The notes beneath the pieces are model-generated. The model saw only the letters and a program-made list of their open reading frames with translations, was not told the origin of the DNA and searched no databases. Positions 27,601 to 35,221 of a stretch of DNA of 64,000 nt are shown in pieces; the stretch's first letter is position 1; each line of letters begins with the position of its first letter. The DNA is from Pseudomonas fluvialis (GTDB taxonomy: Bacteria; Pseudomonadota; Gammaproteobacteria; Pseudomonadales; Pseudomonadaceae), in assembly GCF_002234375.1 (NCBI RefSeq), contig NZ_NMQV01000014.1, positions 62,001 through 126,000 of the forward strand. The letters are read 5' to 3'. A program made the position numbers and the translations under genes.

Positions 27601-28838
27601 TGCTTGCCATCCGGACCCATCTGGCGATGGATGGCTAACTGCAGGGCATACTGGCTGCCGTCGGCACGCTGATTCCAGATTTCTCCCTGCCAGCGTCCCT
27701 GCTGCTGGAGCGCCTGCCAGAGCGCCAGGAAAAAAGCCTGATCATGACGGTCGGAGGCCAGCAGGCGCGGTGACTGGCCAAGCACCTGTTCGGCGCTGTA
27801 GCCGGTGACGCGGGTGAAGGCCTGGTTGATGGCGGTGATGCGGTTCTGGTGATCGGTAATGAACAGCAGTTCATGGCCCAGCTGCAGAACCTGACGAGCC
27901 AGTTCGCGCTCGGAAACGTCCTGACGGGTGCCGATCAGGCGCAACACCTGGCCTTGTTCGTCACGCTGGATGACCTTGCCGCGCAACTGCATCCAGCGGC
28001 TGGCACCCTGGGCGTTGCGCAGTCGATAGTGGCATAGCAGCTGTTCCTGCTGGCCGCTGTAGAGCTCGCCGAGCGCGCGTTGCAGGGTTTGGCGGTCTTC
28101 CTCGTAGAGCTGCCACGAGTGGCTGTCATTGGCCTCGGGCAGGGTTAACTGTCCTAGTTGCTCAAACAGGTCGCCATGCTCGGCTGACCATTCCCAGAGG
28201 CCTTCGCTGGAGCCTTCCAGGAGAAATTTCCAGCGACTTTCGCTGTGCCGCAAAGCCGCTTCGGCACGTTCGCGGGCATGTTTTTCCTGCATCAGCTCGA
28301 GTGCCTGGGACGAAAGCTGCTCGTACATCTGCAGCACCGTGCTGATCAGCAGGGCGGTGGCACCACTCATTTCTTCATCGGCGCGCTGCCGGGCAGCCGC
28401 TACGTCCAGGCCATCGGCCACGGCAAACACGGCCTTGGCCATGCGCTTGTCGCTATCCAGAATATGAAAGGCCAGCCACTGGGTGAGGAAGGCAAATAGT
28501 TCACTGAGGACTTCGGTAAAGGGCCGTGCACTGTCCTGCAGTGCCTGGATGCGCTGGAAAAAGGCCGCATGGCTGTGCTGGTGCTGGTTGAACCAGGGGT
28601 CATCACCCAGCGACGCTTGCCAGATCGCTTCCTCGCTGTGGAAGTGGTAATCGGCATAGTCAGCCAGTTCGCCGAGAATGCCCTGAATTTCCTCGGCGCT
28701 AACCCCCTGCACGTGTTGCTGGGCAAGGCGATTGAGCAGTTCGACCAGTCGCGCATGCTGCTCGTCGATGAGCGCAATGCCGGTTTCCAGGTTGCTGTTC
28801 CAGGGGAAGATTTCGAACGACTGGGCGGTGCTGGGCAT
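24699..28838 (-). CDS. Hemerythrin-PAS-GGDEF-EAL-CZB multidomain c-di-GMP signalling protein
   Basis: A 1379-residue protein with no clear membrane segment. Domains in order: bacteriohemerythrin-like (about 10-135; DEQH, HFHSEE, HQHSH and HILDSD ligand motifs for a di-iron oxygen site); about five PAS modules (roughly 200-850); a GGDEF domain with intact RTGGDEF (900-904); an EAL domain with EAL at 1029-1031, LDDFGTGFSSL and IAEGVESE; and a C-terminal segment with HVAW, SCRFGRWL and KQHAALHELA, like the zinc-binding CZB domain. The RxxD inhibitory site before GGDEF reads REPQ, so product inhibition is probably absent. EAL catalytic residues look complete. The ATG at 28838 precedes the hemerythrin fold; the frame stays open 39 codons further up. 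Confidence 0.85.
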   Translation of the reverse strand: MPSTAQSFEIFPWNSNLETGIALIDEQHARLVELLNRLAQQHVQGVSAEEIQGILGELADYADYHFHSEEAIWQASLGDDPWFNQHQHSHAAFFQRIQALQDSARPFTEVLSELFAFLTQWLAFHILDSDKRMAKAVFAVADGLDVAAARQRADEEMSGATALLISTVLQMYEQLSSQALELMQEKHARERAEAALRHSESRWKFLLEGSSEGLWEWSAEHGDLFEQLGQLTLPEANDSHSWQLYEEDRQTLQRALGELYSGQQEQLLCHYRLRNAQGASRWMQLRGKVIQRDEQGQVLRLIGTRQDVSERELARQVLQLGHELLFITDHQNRITAINQAFTRVTGYSAEQVLGQSPRLLASDRHDQAFFLALWQALQQQGRWQGEIWNQRADGSQYALQLAIHRQMGPDGKHCQYVAIGHEVTAYLEANAQLQALFASLPDAILVADDLTQRIVSASPQAEQLFGRPCNELLDLPIASLHPLSELAKITRELDKDDSQQHEVRLLETRIRHASGHEVEVEISSGHHFQLHGRSYHVGVFRDIRQRKQQEATLQHYAHELEQRNQELATLLDTLPDLIWLKDPQGRFLRCNARTASLWGLHESQVLGKTDFDLLPREHAEQFRANDLAAIQHGGTQVNEEWLTFADGHSERVQTRKTPLYDRQGQLIGVLGIAHDITALKQQQDALEVQRQHLATALEAAEAGTWEWNLQSHQVRYNPRWAQMLGYQLEELGPPTFAAWENRVHPEDLPRVMQNLQEHLAGQRDSYSAEYRIQHRNGLWLWRRSLGRIMQRDEQQQPLLVVGIDIDITEHKEHQQQLSYVERHDALTGLANRVLFGEMLNHCMQQALQDNSTLAVAYIDLDDFAQLNQQLGRDACDEWLQEVVRRLQGSLREPQYLARTGGDEFAIVLCNLQAPDRYLTPLLRVLESISQPWQQGERQFSCTASIGVTRYPQDSPVDAEQLLRQADQAMYQAKLIGKNRCHLFDAAHDEHTRVQYIRLEEIRQALDNQELRLYFQPKVNMRSGQVKAFEALIRWQHPERGLLPPALFIPALSNQPLALRVGNWVIDQALQQLAQWQALGIDTCVSVNVDSYQLHSDDFAEQLLQRLQQYPQLRPQQLRLEILETGALQDMQHVSQLVDQLQAQGIEFALDDFGTGFSSLTFLKQLRAKTLKIDQSFVRQALEDPEQAMIIDSIVGLARSFEREVIAEGVESEAHGLLMLQLGCELGQGYAIARPMPAQAVAAWLASWQPPASWQASQALDEQGVQLLLAELAHVAWLRQLQEYLSGQQSDAPQAHADSCRFGRWLDKPETRQRYAGREDFQALLKQHAALHELAVQLLRRHREDARQDISQALANLLATSASLMRKLHRLRQSLHASDD

Positions 28839-28992
28839 GAATGATGGCACTCTGCTATCTGTGTGGTCATTGTATAAGTTACTAGGCCTAGAGCCTAGCA
28901 GATTGCCAGTTATTTGCAGGAATGGCTGCTTTTTATTGGGATCGATGCTATACATAAGTTGTGCATTCTAATTTTTATGTATAGGTGTGGCC

Positions 28993-29292
28993 GTGACTCT
29001 TGATGAACTGACGGAACTGTCTGCGCGTGGTGCACTCGATGCGCTGCGCGTGCATTCGCTGCAGGGTGGGTACTACCTGTTGCAGGCTGTACAGGGTGGT
29101 GATCGTCGTCCCGTGCGTGACGAGCAAGGCGTGGTTCTGCTGTGGCGTTCACTGCTGCAGGTCCGGCAGTGTCTGGAGGGACGGGTGACGATGCCACTGG
29201 AACTTTGGCATGCCGAAGTGCATGAGGAGCTGTGTGGTTTGCCGGAGCAGCGCGGCGAGGCCTGCCGGTTATCCCTGGCCAACCCGTTATGA
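28993..29292 (+). CDS. DUF6482-like small protein
   Basis: A 99-residue protein of unknown function; the pattern LDELTELSARGALDAL, then LQGGYYLLQA, resembles the DUF6482 proteins of Pseudomonas. I chose the GTG at 28993, with AGGTG just upstream; a GTG six bases earlier is possible. Its stop overlaps the photolyase ATG in ATGA, so the two are probably co-translated. It is divergent from the c-di-GMP gene across 154 bases. Confidence 0.7.
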   Translation: MTLDELTELSARGALDALRVHSLQGGYYLLQAVQGGDRRPVRDEQGVVLLWRSLLQVRQCLEGRVTMPLELWHAEVHEELCGLPEQRGEACRLSLANPL

Positions 29293-30827
29293 GCCGTGCC
29301 CCCCGTGTGGGCATGTTGCTCGGTGATCAGCTGTCCTGGCACTTGCCCCTGTTTGCGCAGCTGGATCCCGCGCATGACTGTCTGCTGCTGGCCGAGGTGC
29401 AGGAGGAAGCCAGCCATGTGCCGCATCACCCGTACAAGCTGATCATGCTGTTCAGTGCCATGCGTCACTTTGCCCAGGCACTGCGCGAGCGGGGTTGGCG
29501 AGTGCGTTATGTGCACCTCGACGACCCGCAGAATACCGGCAGCCTGGCTGGTGAACTGGCGCGTGCGCTGCGTGAAGAAGGTGCCGGGCAGGCGCATCTC
29601 TGCGAGACCGGTGATTGGCGGGTCGAGCAGTCCCTGCGTGAAGCCGGCTTGCCGCTGCACTGGCACGCCGATACGCGTTTTTTTTGTTCCCGTGAGCAGT
29701 TTGCTGCCTGGGCGGCCGGTAAGCGTCAGCTGCGCATGGAGTTCTTTTACCGGCAGATGCGCCGCGAGCAGGGCCTGCTGATGAATGGTGATGGCACGCC
29801 AGTGGGTGGGGCGTGGAACTTCGACAAGGACAACCGCAAACCGCTGGGCCGTCACAGCAAGCCGCCGCTGCCGCTGTATTTCAGCGCGGATGCCATCACC
29901 CTGGCTGTGCAGGCGCTGGTCGAGCAACGTTTTGCCGCACATTACGGTCGCCTGCAAGGCTTTGCCCATGCGGTCACCCATGCCCAGGCGGAGCAGCTCT
30001 GGCAGTACTTCCTGGACAACGGCTTGGCGGCATTTGGCGACTATCAGGACGCCATGGCCAGTGATGAGCCGTTTCTGTTCCATGCGCGGATCAGTGCGGC
30101 GTTGAACATCGGCCTGCTGGATGTGCGCCAGTTGTGTCGGGACGTCGAGGCAGCCTATTGGCAGGGCAGGGTGCCGTTGAATGCCGCAGAGGGTTTCATT
30201 CGCCAGTTGCTGGGCTGGCGCGAATATGTACGAGGTATCTACTGGTTGTTGATGCCGGAGTATGCGCAGCGCAATGCGCTGGGTAACCAGCGTGCCCTGC
30301 CGGCGTTCTACTGGACTGGGCAGACGCAGATGAACTGCATGCGTCAGACCATCGGCCAGACGCTGGAGCACGCCTATGCCCACCATATCCAGCGGCTGAT
30401 GATCACCGGCAATTTTGCCTTGCTGGCCGGCATCCAGCCGCAGCAGCTGTGCGACTGGTACCTGGCGGTGTATATGGATGCGTTCGACTGGGTCGAGCTA
30501 CCCAACACCCTGGGCATGGTGCTGCATGCCGATGGCGGTTATCTGGGTTCCAAGCCCTACTGTGCCAGCGGCCAGTACATCAAGCGCATGTCCGACTACT
30601 GTAGCGGTTGTCGTTATCAGGTCAGCCGCAGCACGGACGAGCAGGCCTGCCCGTTCAATGCCCTGTACTGGCATTTCCTGATGCGTCATCAGGCGCAACT
30701 ATCGGTCAATCCGCGCCTGGCCATGCCTTATCGCAACCTGGCACGCATGGCTGAAGGCCAGCGTGAGGCGCTCTGGGCGCGTGGCGAGCAGTTGCTGGCG
30801 CGCCTGGACCGTGGCGAGATGCTATGA
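29289..30827 (+). CDS. Iron-sulfur bacterial cryptochrome/photolyase (FeS-BCP, PhrB-like)
   Basis: Flavoprotein of 512 residues of the FeS-BCP branch, which repairs (6-4) photoproducts or senses blue light. Four cysteines that would hold a 4Fe-4S cluster are at residues 350 (MNCM), 438 and 441 (YCSGC) and 454 (ACPF), the same numbers I recall for Agrobacterium PhrB. FAD-region motifs include MITGNFALL and [11 protein letters not shown]. An N-terminal Rossmann-like antenna domain starts [11 protein letters not shown]. It overlaps the upstream DUF6482-like gene and the downstream DUF2256-like gene by four bases each. Confidence 0.9.
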   Translation: MSRAPRVGMLLGDQLSWHLPLFAQLDPAHDCLLLAEVQEEASHVPHHPYKLIMLFSAMRHFAQALRERGWRVRYVHLDDPQNTGSLAGELARALREEGAGQAHLCETGDWRVEQSLREAGLPLHWHADTRFFCSREQFAAWAAGKRQLRMEFFYRQMRREQGLLMNGDGTPVGGAWNFDKDNRKPLGRHSKPPLPLYFSADAITLAVQALVEQRFAAHYGRLQGFAHAVTHAQAEQLWQYFLDNGLAAFGDYQDAMASDEPFLFHARISAALNIGLLDVRQLCRDVEAAYWQGRVPLNAAEGFIRQLLGWREYVRGIYWLLMPEYAQRNALGNQRALPAFYWTGQTQMNCMRQTIGQTLEHAYAHHIQRLMITGNFALLAGIQPQQLCDWYLAVYMDAFDWVELPNTLGMVLHADGGYLGSKPYCASGQYIKRMSDYCSGCRYQVSRSTDEQACPFNALYWHFLMRHQAQLSVNPRLAMPYRNLARMAEGQREALWARGEQLLARLDRGEML

Positions 30828-30967
30828 GGCGCAAAGCCGACTTGCCGCGCAAGACCTGCGCGTGTTGCGGACTTCCGTTTACCTGGCGCAAGAAATGGCA
30901 GCGCTGCTGGGACGCAGTGCGCTATTGCTCGCAGCGTTGCCGCCAGCAGCGTGGCCGGTCGGCGTGA
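30824..30967 (+). CDS. DUF2256-like small zinc-binding protein
   Basis: A 47-residue ORF, ATG at 30824 overlapping the photolyase stop in ATGA, ending TGA at 30965-30967. It begins [16 protein letters not shown] and contains CACC, then [13 protein letters not shown], giving cysteine pairs suited to a zinc knuckle, plus many Arg and Lys. DUF2256 proteins of this size are often found beside photolyase genes. Function unknown; the overlap suggests translational coupling with the photolyase. Confidence 0.75.
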   Translation: MRRKADLPRKTCACCGLPFTWRKKWQRCWDAVRYCSQRCRQQRGRSA

Positions 30968-31017
30968 TCGGGGGACTGTGTTAGGCTGGCCGCCCTTTTA
31001 TCTGCCTGGAGCCGGCC

Positions 31018-31635
31018 ATGTCCGAACTCAATCTGTCCACCGATGAAGCGCGCGTCAGCTACGGTATTGGCCGCCAGCTGGGTGACCAGCTGCGTGACAA
31101 CCCGCCGCCCGGCGTGGAGCTGGAGGCCATTGTCGCCGGCCTGCGTGATGCGTTTGCCAGCCAGCCCAGCCGTGTGGCGGCTGAGCAACTGAATGCCAGC
31201 TTCCGGGTTATCCGTGAGCGTATGCAGGCGGAAGCTGAGCTGAAAGCCCAGGCGGCCGCCGCAGTAGGGCGTGACTATCTGGCCAGCAATGCGCAGCGTG
31301 AAGGCGTAGTGGTGCTGCCCTCCGGCCTACAGTATGAAGTGCTGGTGACGGGCGAAGGCGCCAAGCCGGGGCGTGACGATCATGTGCGTACCCACTACCA
31401 CGGTACGCTGATCGATGGCACGGTGTTCGATAGTTCCTACGAGCGCGGCCAGCCTGCCGAGTTCCCGGTGGGTGGCGTGATTGCCGGTTGGGTCGAGGCG
31501 TTGCAACTGATGAATGCCGGCAGCAAGTGGCGCCTGCATGTGCCCAGCGAGCTGGCCTATGGCGAGCAGGCGGTAGGCAGCATCCCGCCGCATAGCGTGC
31601 TGGTGTTCGACGTTGAGCTGCTCGACATTCTGTAA
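31018..31635 (+). CDS. fklB: FKBP-type peptidyl-prolyl cis-trans isomerase FklB
   Basis: A 205-residue prolyl isomerase. The N-terminal dimerisation half (about 1-95) begins with the typical LSTDEARVSYGIGRQLGDQL, and the C-terminal FKBP domain has HYHGTLIDGTVFDSSYERG, FPVGGVIAGWVEAL and VPSELAYGEQ. No signal peptide is seen, so it is the cytoplasmic FklB rather than FkpA/Mip. It follows the DUF2256-like gene by 50 bases and faces a convergent small gene. Confidence 0.93.
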   Translation: MSELNLSTDEARVSYGIGRQLGDQLRDNPPPGVELEAIVAGLRDAFASQPSRVAAEQLNASFRVIRERMQAEAELKAQAAAAVGRDYLASNAQREGVVVLPSGLQYEVLVTGEGAKPGRDDHVRTHYHGTLIDGTVFDSSYERGQPAEFPVGGVIAGWVEALQLMNAGSKWRLHVPSELAYGEQAVGSIPPHSVLVFDVELLDIL

Positions 31636-31648
31636 GGCTTGCAAACCG

Positions 31649-31670
31649 GCCCCCGCCCTCTGGCGGGGGC
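31649..31670 (+). terminator. GC-rich hairpin between convergent fklB and the small Fur-box gene
   Basis: A 9-bp perfect stem GCCCCCGCC/GGCGGGGGC with a four-base loop lies between the two convergent stops. There is no T tract on either side, so it may be a weak or factor-aided terminator. Confidence 0.5.
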
Positions 31671-31676
31671 TGGCAG

Positions 31677-31916
31677 TTACCCGCCCAGGCTGGGGCGCAA
31701 GGCGCGGGCGTAGCAGAACAGGAAGAGATTGCGCACCAGCTCCTTGAGCGTGGCCGGTTCACAGGAGGCGAAGTCGCTGAGATCCAGCTCGCCCTGTTCG
31801 CGGAGTTCCTGTAACGCGTCCTCATGCAGCACCGCACAGATTTCGCCGGTCTCGCGATTGAGGATACGCAGGCAGGGGTGCGGGCGATCCAGCCACGCAT
31901 CGATCATGTAAGTCAT
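31677..31916 (-). CDS. Small conserved protein under a Fur-type promoter
   Basis: A 79-residue soluble protein without recognised domain or signal peptide. The frame opens with a GTG at 31940, but a perfect AGGAGG (31926-31931) sits nine bases before the ATG at 31916, which I take as the start. The Fur box and promoter upstream imply repression by iron. From memory, P. aeruginosa has a similar small iron-repressed protein (PA4570) beside fklB, which fits the neighbour here. Function unknown; it carries two cysteines besides a C in the HPC motif, too few for a ferredoxin. Confidence 0.75.
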   Translation of the reverse strand: MTYMIDAWLDRPHPCLRILNRETGEICAVLHEDALQELREQGELDLSDFASCEPATLKELVRNLFLFCYARALRPSLGG

Positions 31917-31948
31917 GTGCTCATTCCTCCTGTTGTTCACATCTATGG

Positions 31949-31980
31949 AATGAGAATAATTCTTATTGGCGAAATAGCAA
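31949..31980 (-). promoter_or_regulatory. Promoter with overlapping Fur box for the small gene
   Basis: On the minus strand, TTGCTA (31980-31975) and TATTCT (31958-31953) with a 16-base spacer form a sigma70-like promoter. A 19-bp near-perfect palindrome, AATGAGAATAATTCTTATT at 31949-31967, covers the -10. It differs from its own reverse complement only at the centre and one symmetric pair, and matches the GATAAT-repeat Fur operator. Binding by the Fur encoded at 53791 is inferred. Confidence 0.75.
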
Positions 31981-32021
31981 GTGCCTATTGGCGCTTTTCT
32001 CTATGCGCGTCGCGCTCTTCG

Positions 32022-32354
32022 TTAAAGATGCTTGAGCCATTCGCGCAATAGCTGCTCCTGAGCCTCGCTCAGGTCGATGATCTGGAAGCCCGCCCAGGCA
32101 TGGCTGCCATCGGCCCCCGGGCGTGACCACAGGCAGTCGGCGCCCAGTTGCAACTCCTGAATGCCATTGAGCGGAGTGGCCAGGCACAGGCGGATCTGCC
32201 ACAGGCTGTCCACGGCAATCTGCTGCTCGCTGAACAGCATGAAGCCTGTCTCGGAGAGGTCAGCTACCCGTCCCAGGCGGACGTTGCTGTTGGCATCGAA
32301 GGCTTCCAGCTGGTGCAGGTTGGTATGGCGGGGATGCTGGCGACGTTCATCCAT
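32022..32354 (-). CDS. PilZ-domain c-di-GMP-binding protein
   Basis: A single-domain PilZ protein of 110 residues. The c-di-GMP-binding RxxxR is present at the N-terminus as RRQHPR, and the DxSxxG motif as DLSETG. It starts nine bases after the DUF1631 stop, and its GAGGA ribosome site overlaps that stop, so the two form an operon. As a receptor without enzymatic domain it should relay c-di-GMP to a partner, plausibly the DUF1631 protein. Confidence 0.9.
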   Translation of the reverse strand: MDERRQHPRHTNLHQLEAFDANSNVRLGRVADLSETGFMLFSEQQIAVDSLWQIRLCLATPLNGIQELQLGADCLWSRPGADGSHAWAGFQIIDLSEAQEQLLREWLKHL

Positions 32355-32363
32355 GACGAATCC

Positions 32364-34703
32364 TCATTGGCGCGGGGCGTTGCGCCCGGAAAAGCGTTGC
32401 AGGACGCGGTAGATGGCATGCAGGGCGCGATCGACCAGTGGGCTTTGCCGTTCCGGCGCGATGATGCGCGCCAGGCCTTGTTCAAGTTCGCTGGCCAGCA
32501 GGGTGACTGGCTTGATGGCTACGCGTTGTCCGCTGTGGTCGACAAACATGTAGTTGCGGGTGGTGGGACTGAACCAGGACAGTTTGAGGCGGCGCTGTTG
32601 CTGGCCATCGCTGAACTCGAACCAGGTGCCGAATTCCAGTTGCTCCAGCTCTTTGATCAGGGCCTGGGCGCGGGGCGTCAGGCCGGAACTGGGCTGTTCC
32701 TCCAGAAGCTTGGCATCCTCACCCAGCATGGCACCGAGCGGACTGTTGGGCAGCTCGGGATTGAGGCGGTCGGCCAGTTGTGGCTGCTTGGCCTGGATGG
32801 CGTGCTGGCAAGCCACCAGATCCTGCAGCAGGCGACGAATGCCTTCCTCGTGATAGCCACCCAGCAGCTCCAGGCCTTTGCGGATGTCTTCCAGCAGGGC
32901 CAGGCGTAGTTTCTGCAGGCGTTGCTGACCGTCGCTGCCCAGCGGCGTACCGCTCCAGGCGAGCTGCTCCGCCACTTCCAGTGAACGCTGCCAGGTATGG
33001 CTGTCCTGGCCGTGCCGCAGCAGGACGAAAACCAGGACATCGCTCCAGGTCAGTTCAAGAAAGTTGCGGATAATGCTGGGTAGCGCTTGGCGGGTGACGA
33101 TGCGGGTGATCTGCTCAACCGCCAGCTGGCGCGCGCCAAGCAGCCGGTCACGGCCCTTGATGGCTTCTACCGCGCGCTTCTCGCGCAGTTCTACCTTGTG
33201 CTGCAGGGTGGCGACAAACTGGTTGAATTCGTTTTGCAGCTCATGGAACAGCTGCAGGTCACCGCAGAAACGTTGCATGACCTGTTCGACCGTCCACTGC
33301 AGTTTGGCCAGCAGGCCGGCTTCGTCATCATTGCCGGCGTACAGCACGCCTGCCTGGGCCATGCTGTTGAGCAGCCGGCGTGCCGGGTGCTGGTGCTGGG
33401 TAAACAGTGCCTTGTCCTGCAGGGCGATTTTCAGATACGGCGTGTGCAGGTGCGACAGAGCGGTCTTGCAACTATCCGGGAGGTTGTCGTCATCCAGGAT
33501 GAAGTCAAACAGCATGCCCACCAGATCGATGACGTCGGCTTCCTGCTCGGCCAGTTTGTGTTGCTCCGGCGCCTGACTGAACGCAGCCAGTTGCTCCTGA
33601 AGTTCTCGCTTGAGGCTGGCCGTTGGCTGCGGTTGTTGCAGACGCTGGCCCAGCTCGGCAGCAGATTGGCGTTGCAGACGATCCAGCGCGGCGAGCAGTT
33701 CATCGGCGCTGTAGGTTTCCGTGGCACTGTGCGGAGCCAGGCTGGCCATGCTTGGCTGGCCGCCGGGGAGTAGCTCGCTGCCTGGCTGTGCATGACGCAG
33801 ATGCAGCAGTTGGCTGACCCCGCTGAACAGAAGGTGCGGATCGCTGGGCGGGTGGCTGGCAAACATCAGTTCAGGTAGTGCGCCGCCTGCTGTGCCGGAT
33901 GCGCTTGCATGACCTGCGGGCGGGTTGCCCGAGACAGGCTCGGCTGCGGGGGGGGCGGCTGAAGTCGGCTCGCTTGCCTTGCTGGACGCATGGCGTGCGG
34001 CAGCACGCTGTGGGCTGAACTTGAGATTGGGCAGGATGCCGGCATCGACCAGCAGCTGGTTGAGGTTGCTGTATAACGCATCCAGATTGGCCATGACGTG
34101 CTGGTCAAACAGCAGATAAAGAATGACCTTGATACGCAAGGGCAGGCTGGTTTGCGCCAGTGCTTCGCAAAATCCCTGAGCAACGCAGTGTGGGCCACAG
34201 GGGTTGGCATTTTCCTGCAAGGCTGCACCACCATTGAGCAGGGCCAGACGCTGTTCCAGGGTGAACAAGCTCTGCGCACAACGTGCCTTGACCCGGCTGA
34301 CCATATTGGTGACTTGCAGGCTTTCCTCATATTCGTCGTTCTGGATCAGGCTGAGCTGTTCAGCATCCAGCTCTTGGGCAGGGGCTAGGTGTGCAGAATC
34401 ACGTTGATCGAGGAAGGCGCTGAACTGTTGAGCAATGTACTGGTGATAGTGGCGTTCGATATGCGGACGCTGTTTGCGAATGGCCCGCATGCTGTCGAAG
34501 AACAGGCCCTGCAGCTGGTTGTTCTCGGCTTTTTCCGCGTGCTCAAACAGCGTGTCGTCAACCTGGGCGAAGACTCCGCTCAGGTGTTCGGCCAGGCAAT
34601 TCATCAGTTGCTGACGACAGCGCTGCATGAGTTCGCCGTGGCGTGGCTGAATGCCGCGCTGGGCGACAATCTGCGGTGTGCCGGGTTGGTCCTGGGTGCT
34701 CAT
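32364..34703 (-). CDS. DUF1631-family protein
   Basis: A 779-residue, largely helical cytoplasmic protein of the DUF1631 family, sometimes mislabelled thymidine phosphorylase. The N-terminal helical half carries LMQRCRQQLMNCLAEHL and MVSRVKARCAQSLFTLEQR. A low-complexity Ala/Ser/Pro linker lies at about 235-290, and the C-terminal part (FEFSDGQQQRRLKLSWFSP, then NYMFVDHSGQRV) has a PilZ-like beta-barrel look. An AGGAT precedes the ATG. Molecular function unknown; pairing with a PilZ gene points to c-di-GMP signalling. Confidence 0.85.
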   Translation of the reverse strand: MSTQDQPGTPQIVAQRGIQPRHGELMQRCRQQLMNCLAEHLSGVFAQVDDTLFEHAEKAENNQLQGLFFDSMRAIRKQRPHIERHYHQYIAQQFSAFLDQRDSAHLAPAQELDAEQLSLIQNDEYEESLQVTNMVSRVKARCAQSLFTLEQRLALLNGGAALQENANPCGPHCVAQGFCEALAQTSLPLRIKVILYLLFDQHVMANLDALYSNLNQLLVDAGILPNLKFSPQRAAARHASSKASEPTSAAPPAAEPVSGNPPAGHASASGTAGGALPELMFASHPPSDPHLLFSGVSQLLHLRHAQPGSELLPGGQPSMASLAPHSATETYSADELLAALDRLQRQSAAELGQRLQQPQPTASLKRELQEQLAAFSQAPEQHKLAEQEADVIDLVGMLFDFILDDDNLPDSCKTALSHLHTPYLKIALQDKALFTQHQHPARRLLNSMAQAGVLYAGNDDEAGLLAKLQWTVEQVMQRFCGDLQLFHELQNEFNQFVATLQHKVELREKRAVEAIKGRDRLLGARQLAVEQITRIVTRQALPSIIRNFLELTWSDVLVFVLLRHGQDSHTWQRSLEVAEQLAWSGTPLGSDGQQRLQKLRLALLEDIRKGLELLGGYHEEGIRRLLQDLVACQHAIQAKQPQLADRLNPELPNSPLGAMLGEDAKLLEEQPSSGLTPRAQALIKELEQLEFGTWFEFSDGQQQRRLKLSWFSPTTRNYMFVDHSGQRVAIKPVTLLASELEQGLARIIAPERQSPLVDRALHAIYRVLQRFSGRNAPRQ

Positions 34704-34858
34704 TGACTATCCTGCCTGTGGCCTGGGGGCCGGCACAGCTAAGGGTTAACAGCTGTGCACAGATATAGCAGGGCGCACAGTGACTGCAAAGTGCTGAATG
34801 CACAGCATATGCCAGGTCGCCGGGTTTGTTTTTCCGTGACAAAGCCTCATGCAAAGGG

Positions 34859-34886
34859 TTGACAGGGGGCTTTGCCCGGGTAAAAT
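34859..34886 (+). promoter_or_regulatory. Sigma70 promoter of the tRNA operon
   Basis: TTGACA (34859-34864), a 16-base spacer and TAAAAT (34881-34886) make a near-consensus promoter about 60 bases before the first tRNA. The following GGTGCGCC is a GC-rich discriminator of the kind linked to stringent control of stable RNA genes. Confidence 0.85.
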
Positions 34887-34946
34887 GGTGCGCCTCTGAA
34901 GCATGAACGCAACATTGTTCATGTCGCAGAGTTGAAGATGTACAGT

Positions 34947-35022
34947 TCCGCGATAGCTCAGTCGGTAGAGCAAATGACTGTTAATCATTGGGTCCCTGGT
35001 TCGAGTCCAGGTCGCGGAGCCA
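34947..35022 (+). tRNA. tRNA-Asn (GTT)
   Basis: A 76-base cloverleaf with acceptor stem TCCGCGA/TCGCGGA, anticodon loop CTGTTAA giving anticodon GTT, T loop GGTTCGAGTCC and an encoded CCA end. Confidence 0.96.
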
Positions 35023-35031
35023 ATCTTCAGC

Positions 35032-35108
35032 CGGGGTATAGCGCAGTCCGGTAGCGCGCCTGTTTTGGGAGCAGGATGTCGGGAGTTCGAATCTCTCTAC
35101 CCCGACCA
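35032..35108 (+). tRNA. tRNA-Pro (TGG)
   Basis: A 77-base cloverleaf with acceptor stem CGGGGTA/TACCCCG, anticodon loop TTTGGGA giving TGG, and encoded CCA. It starts ten bases after tRNA-Asn, so they share a transcript. Confidence 0.96.
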
Positions 35109-35115
35109 TCTTTTT

Positions 35116-35191
35116 GGGTCGTTAGCTCAGTCGGTAGAGCAGTTGGCTTTTAACCAATTGGTCGTAGGTTCGAATCCTACACGACCCACCA
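35116..35191 (+). tRNA. tRNA-Lys (TTT)
   Basis: A 76-base cloverleaf with acceptor stem GGGTCGT/ACGACCC, anticodon loop CTTTTAA giving TTT, and encoded CCA. Last tRNA of the operon; no strong terminator is seen before the convergent solute-binding gene. Confidence 0.96.
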
Positions 35192-35221
35192 TTTCCCTTC
35201 TTTATCCTGTCGTTACATTGA

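Noticed and set aside
29678..29685. A run of eight T inside the photolyase gene, as a possible phase-variable slip site.
   Set aside because: The frame is intact with family-matching cysteine positions downstream; eight T alone is weak evidence.
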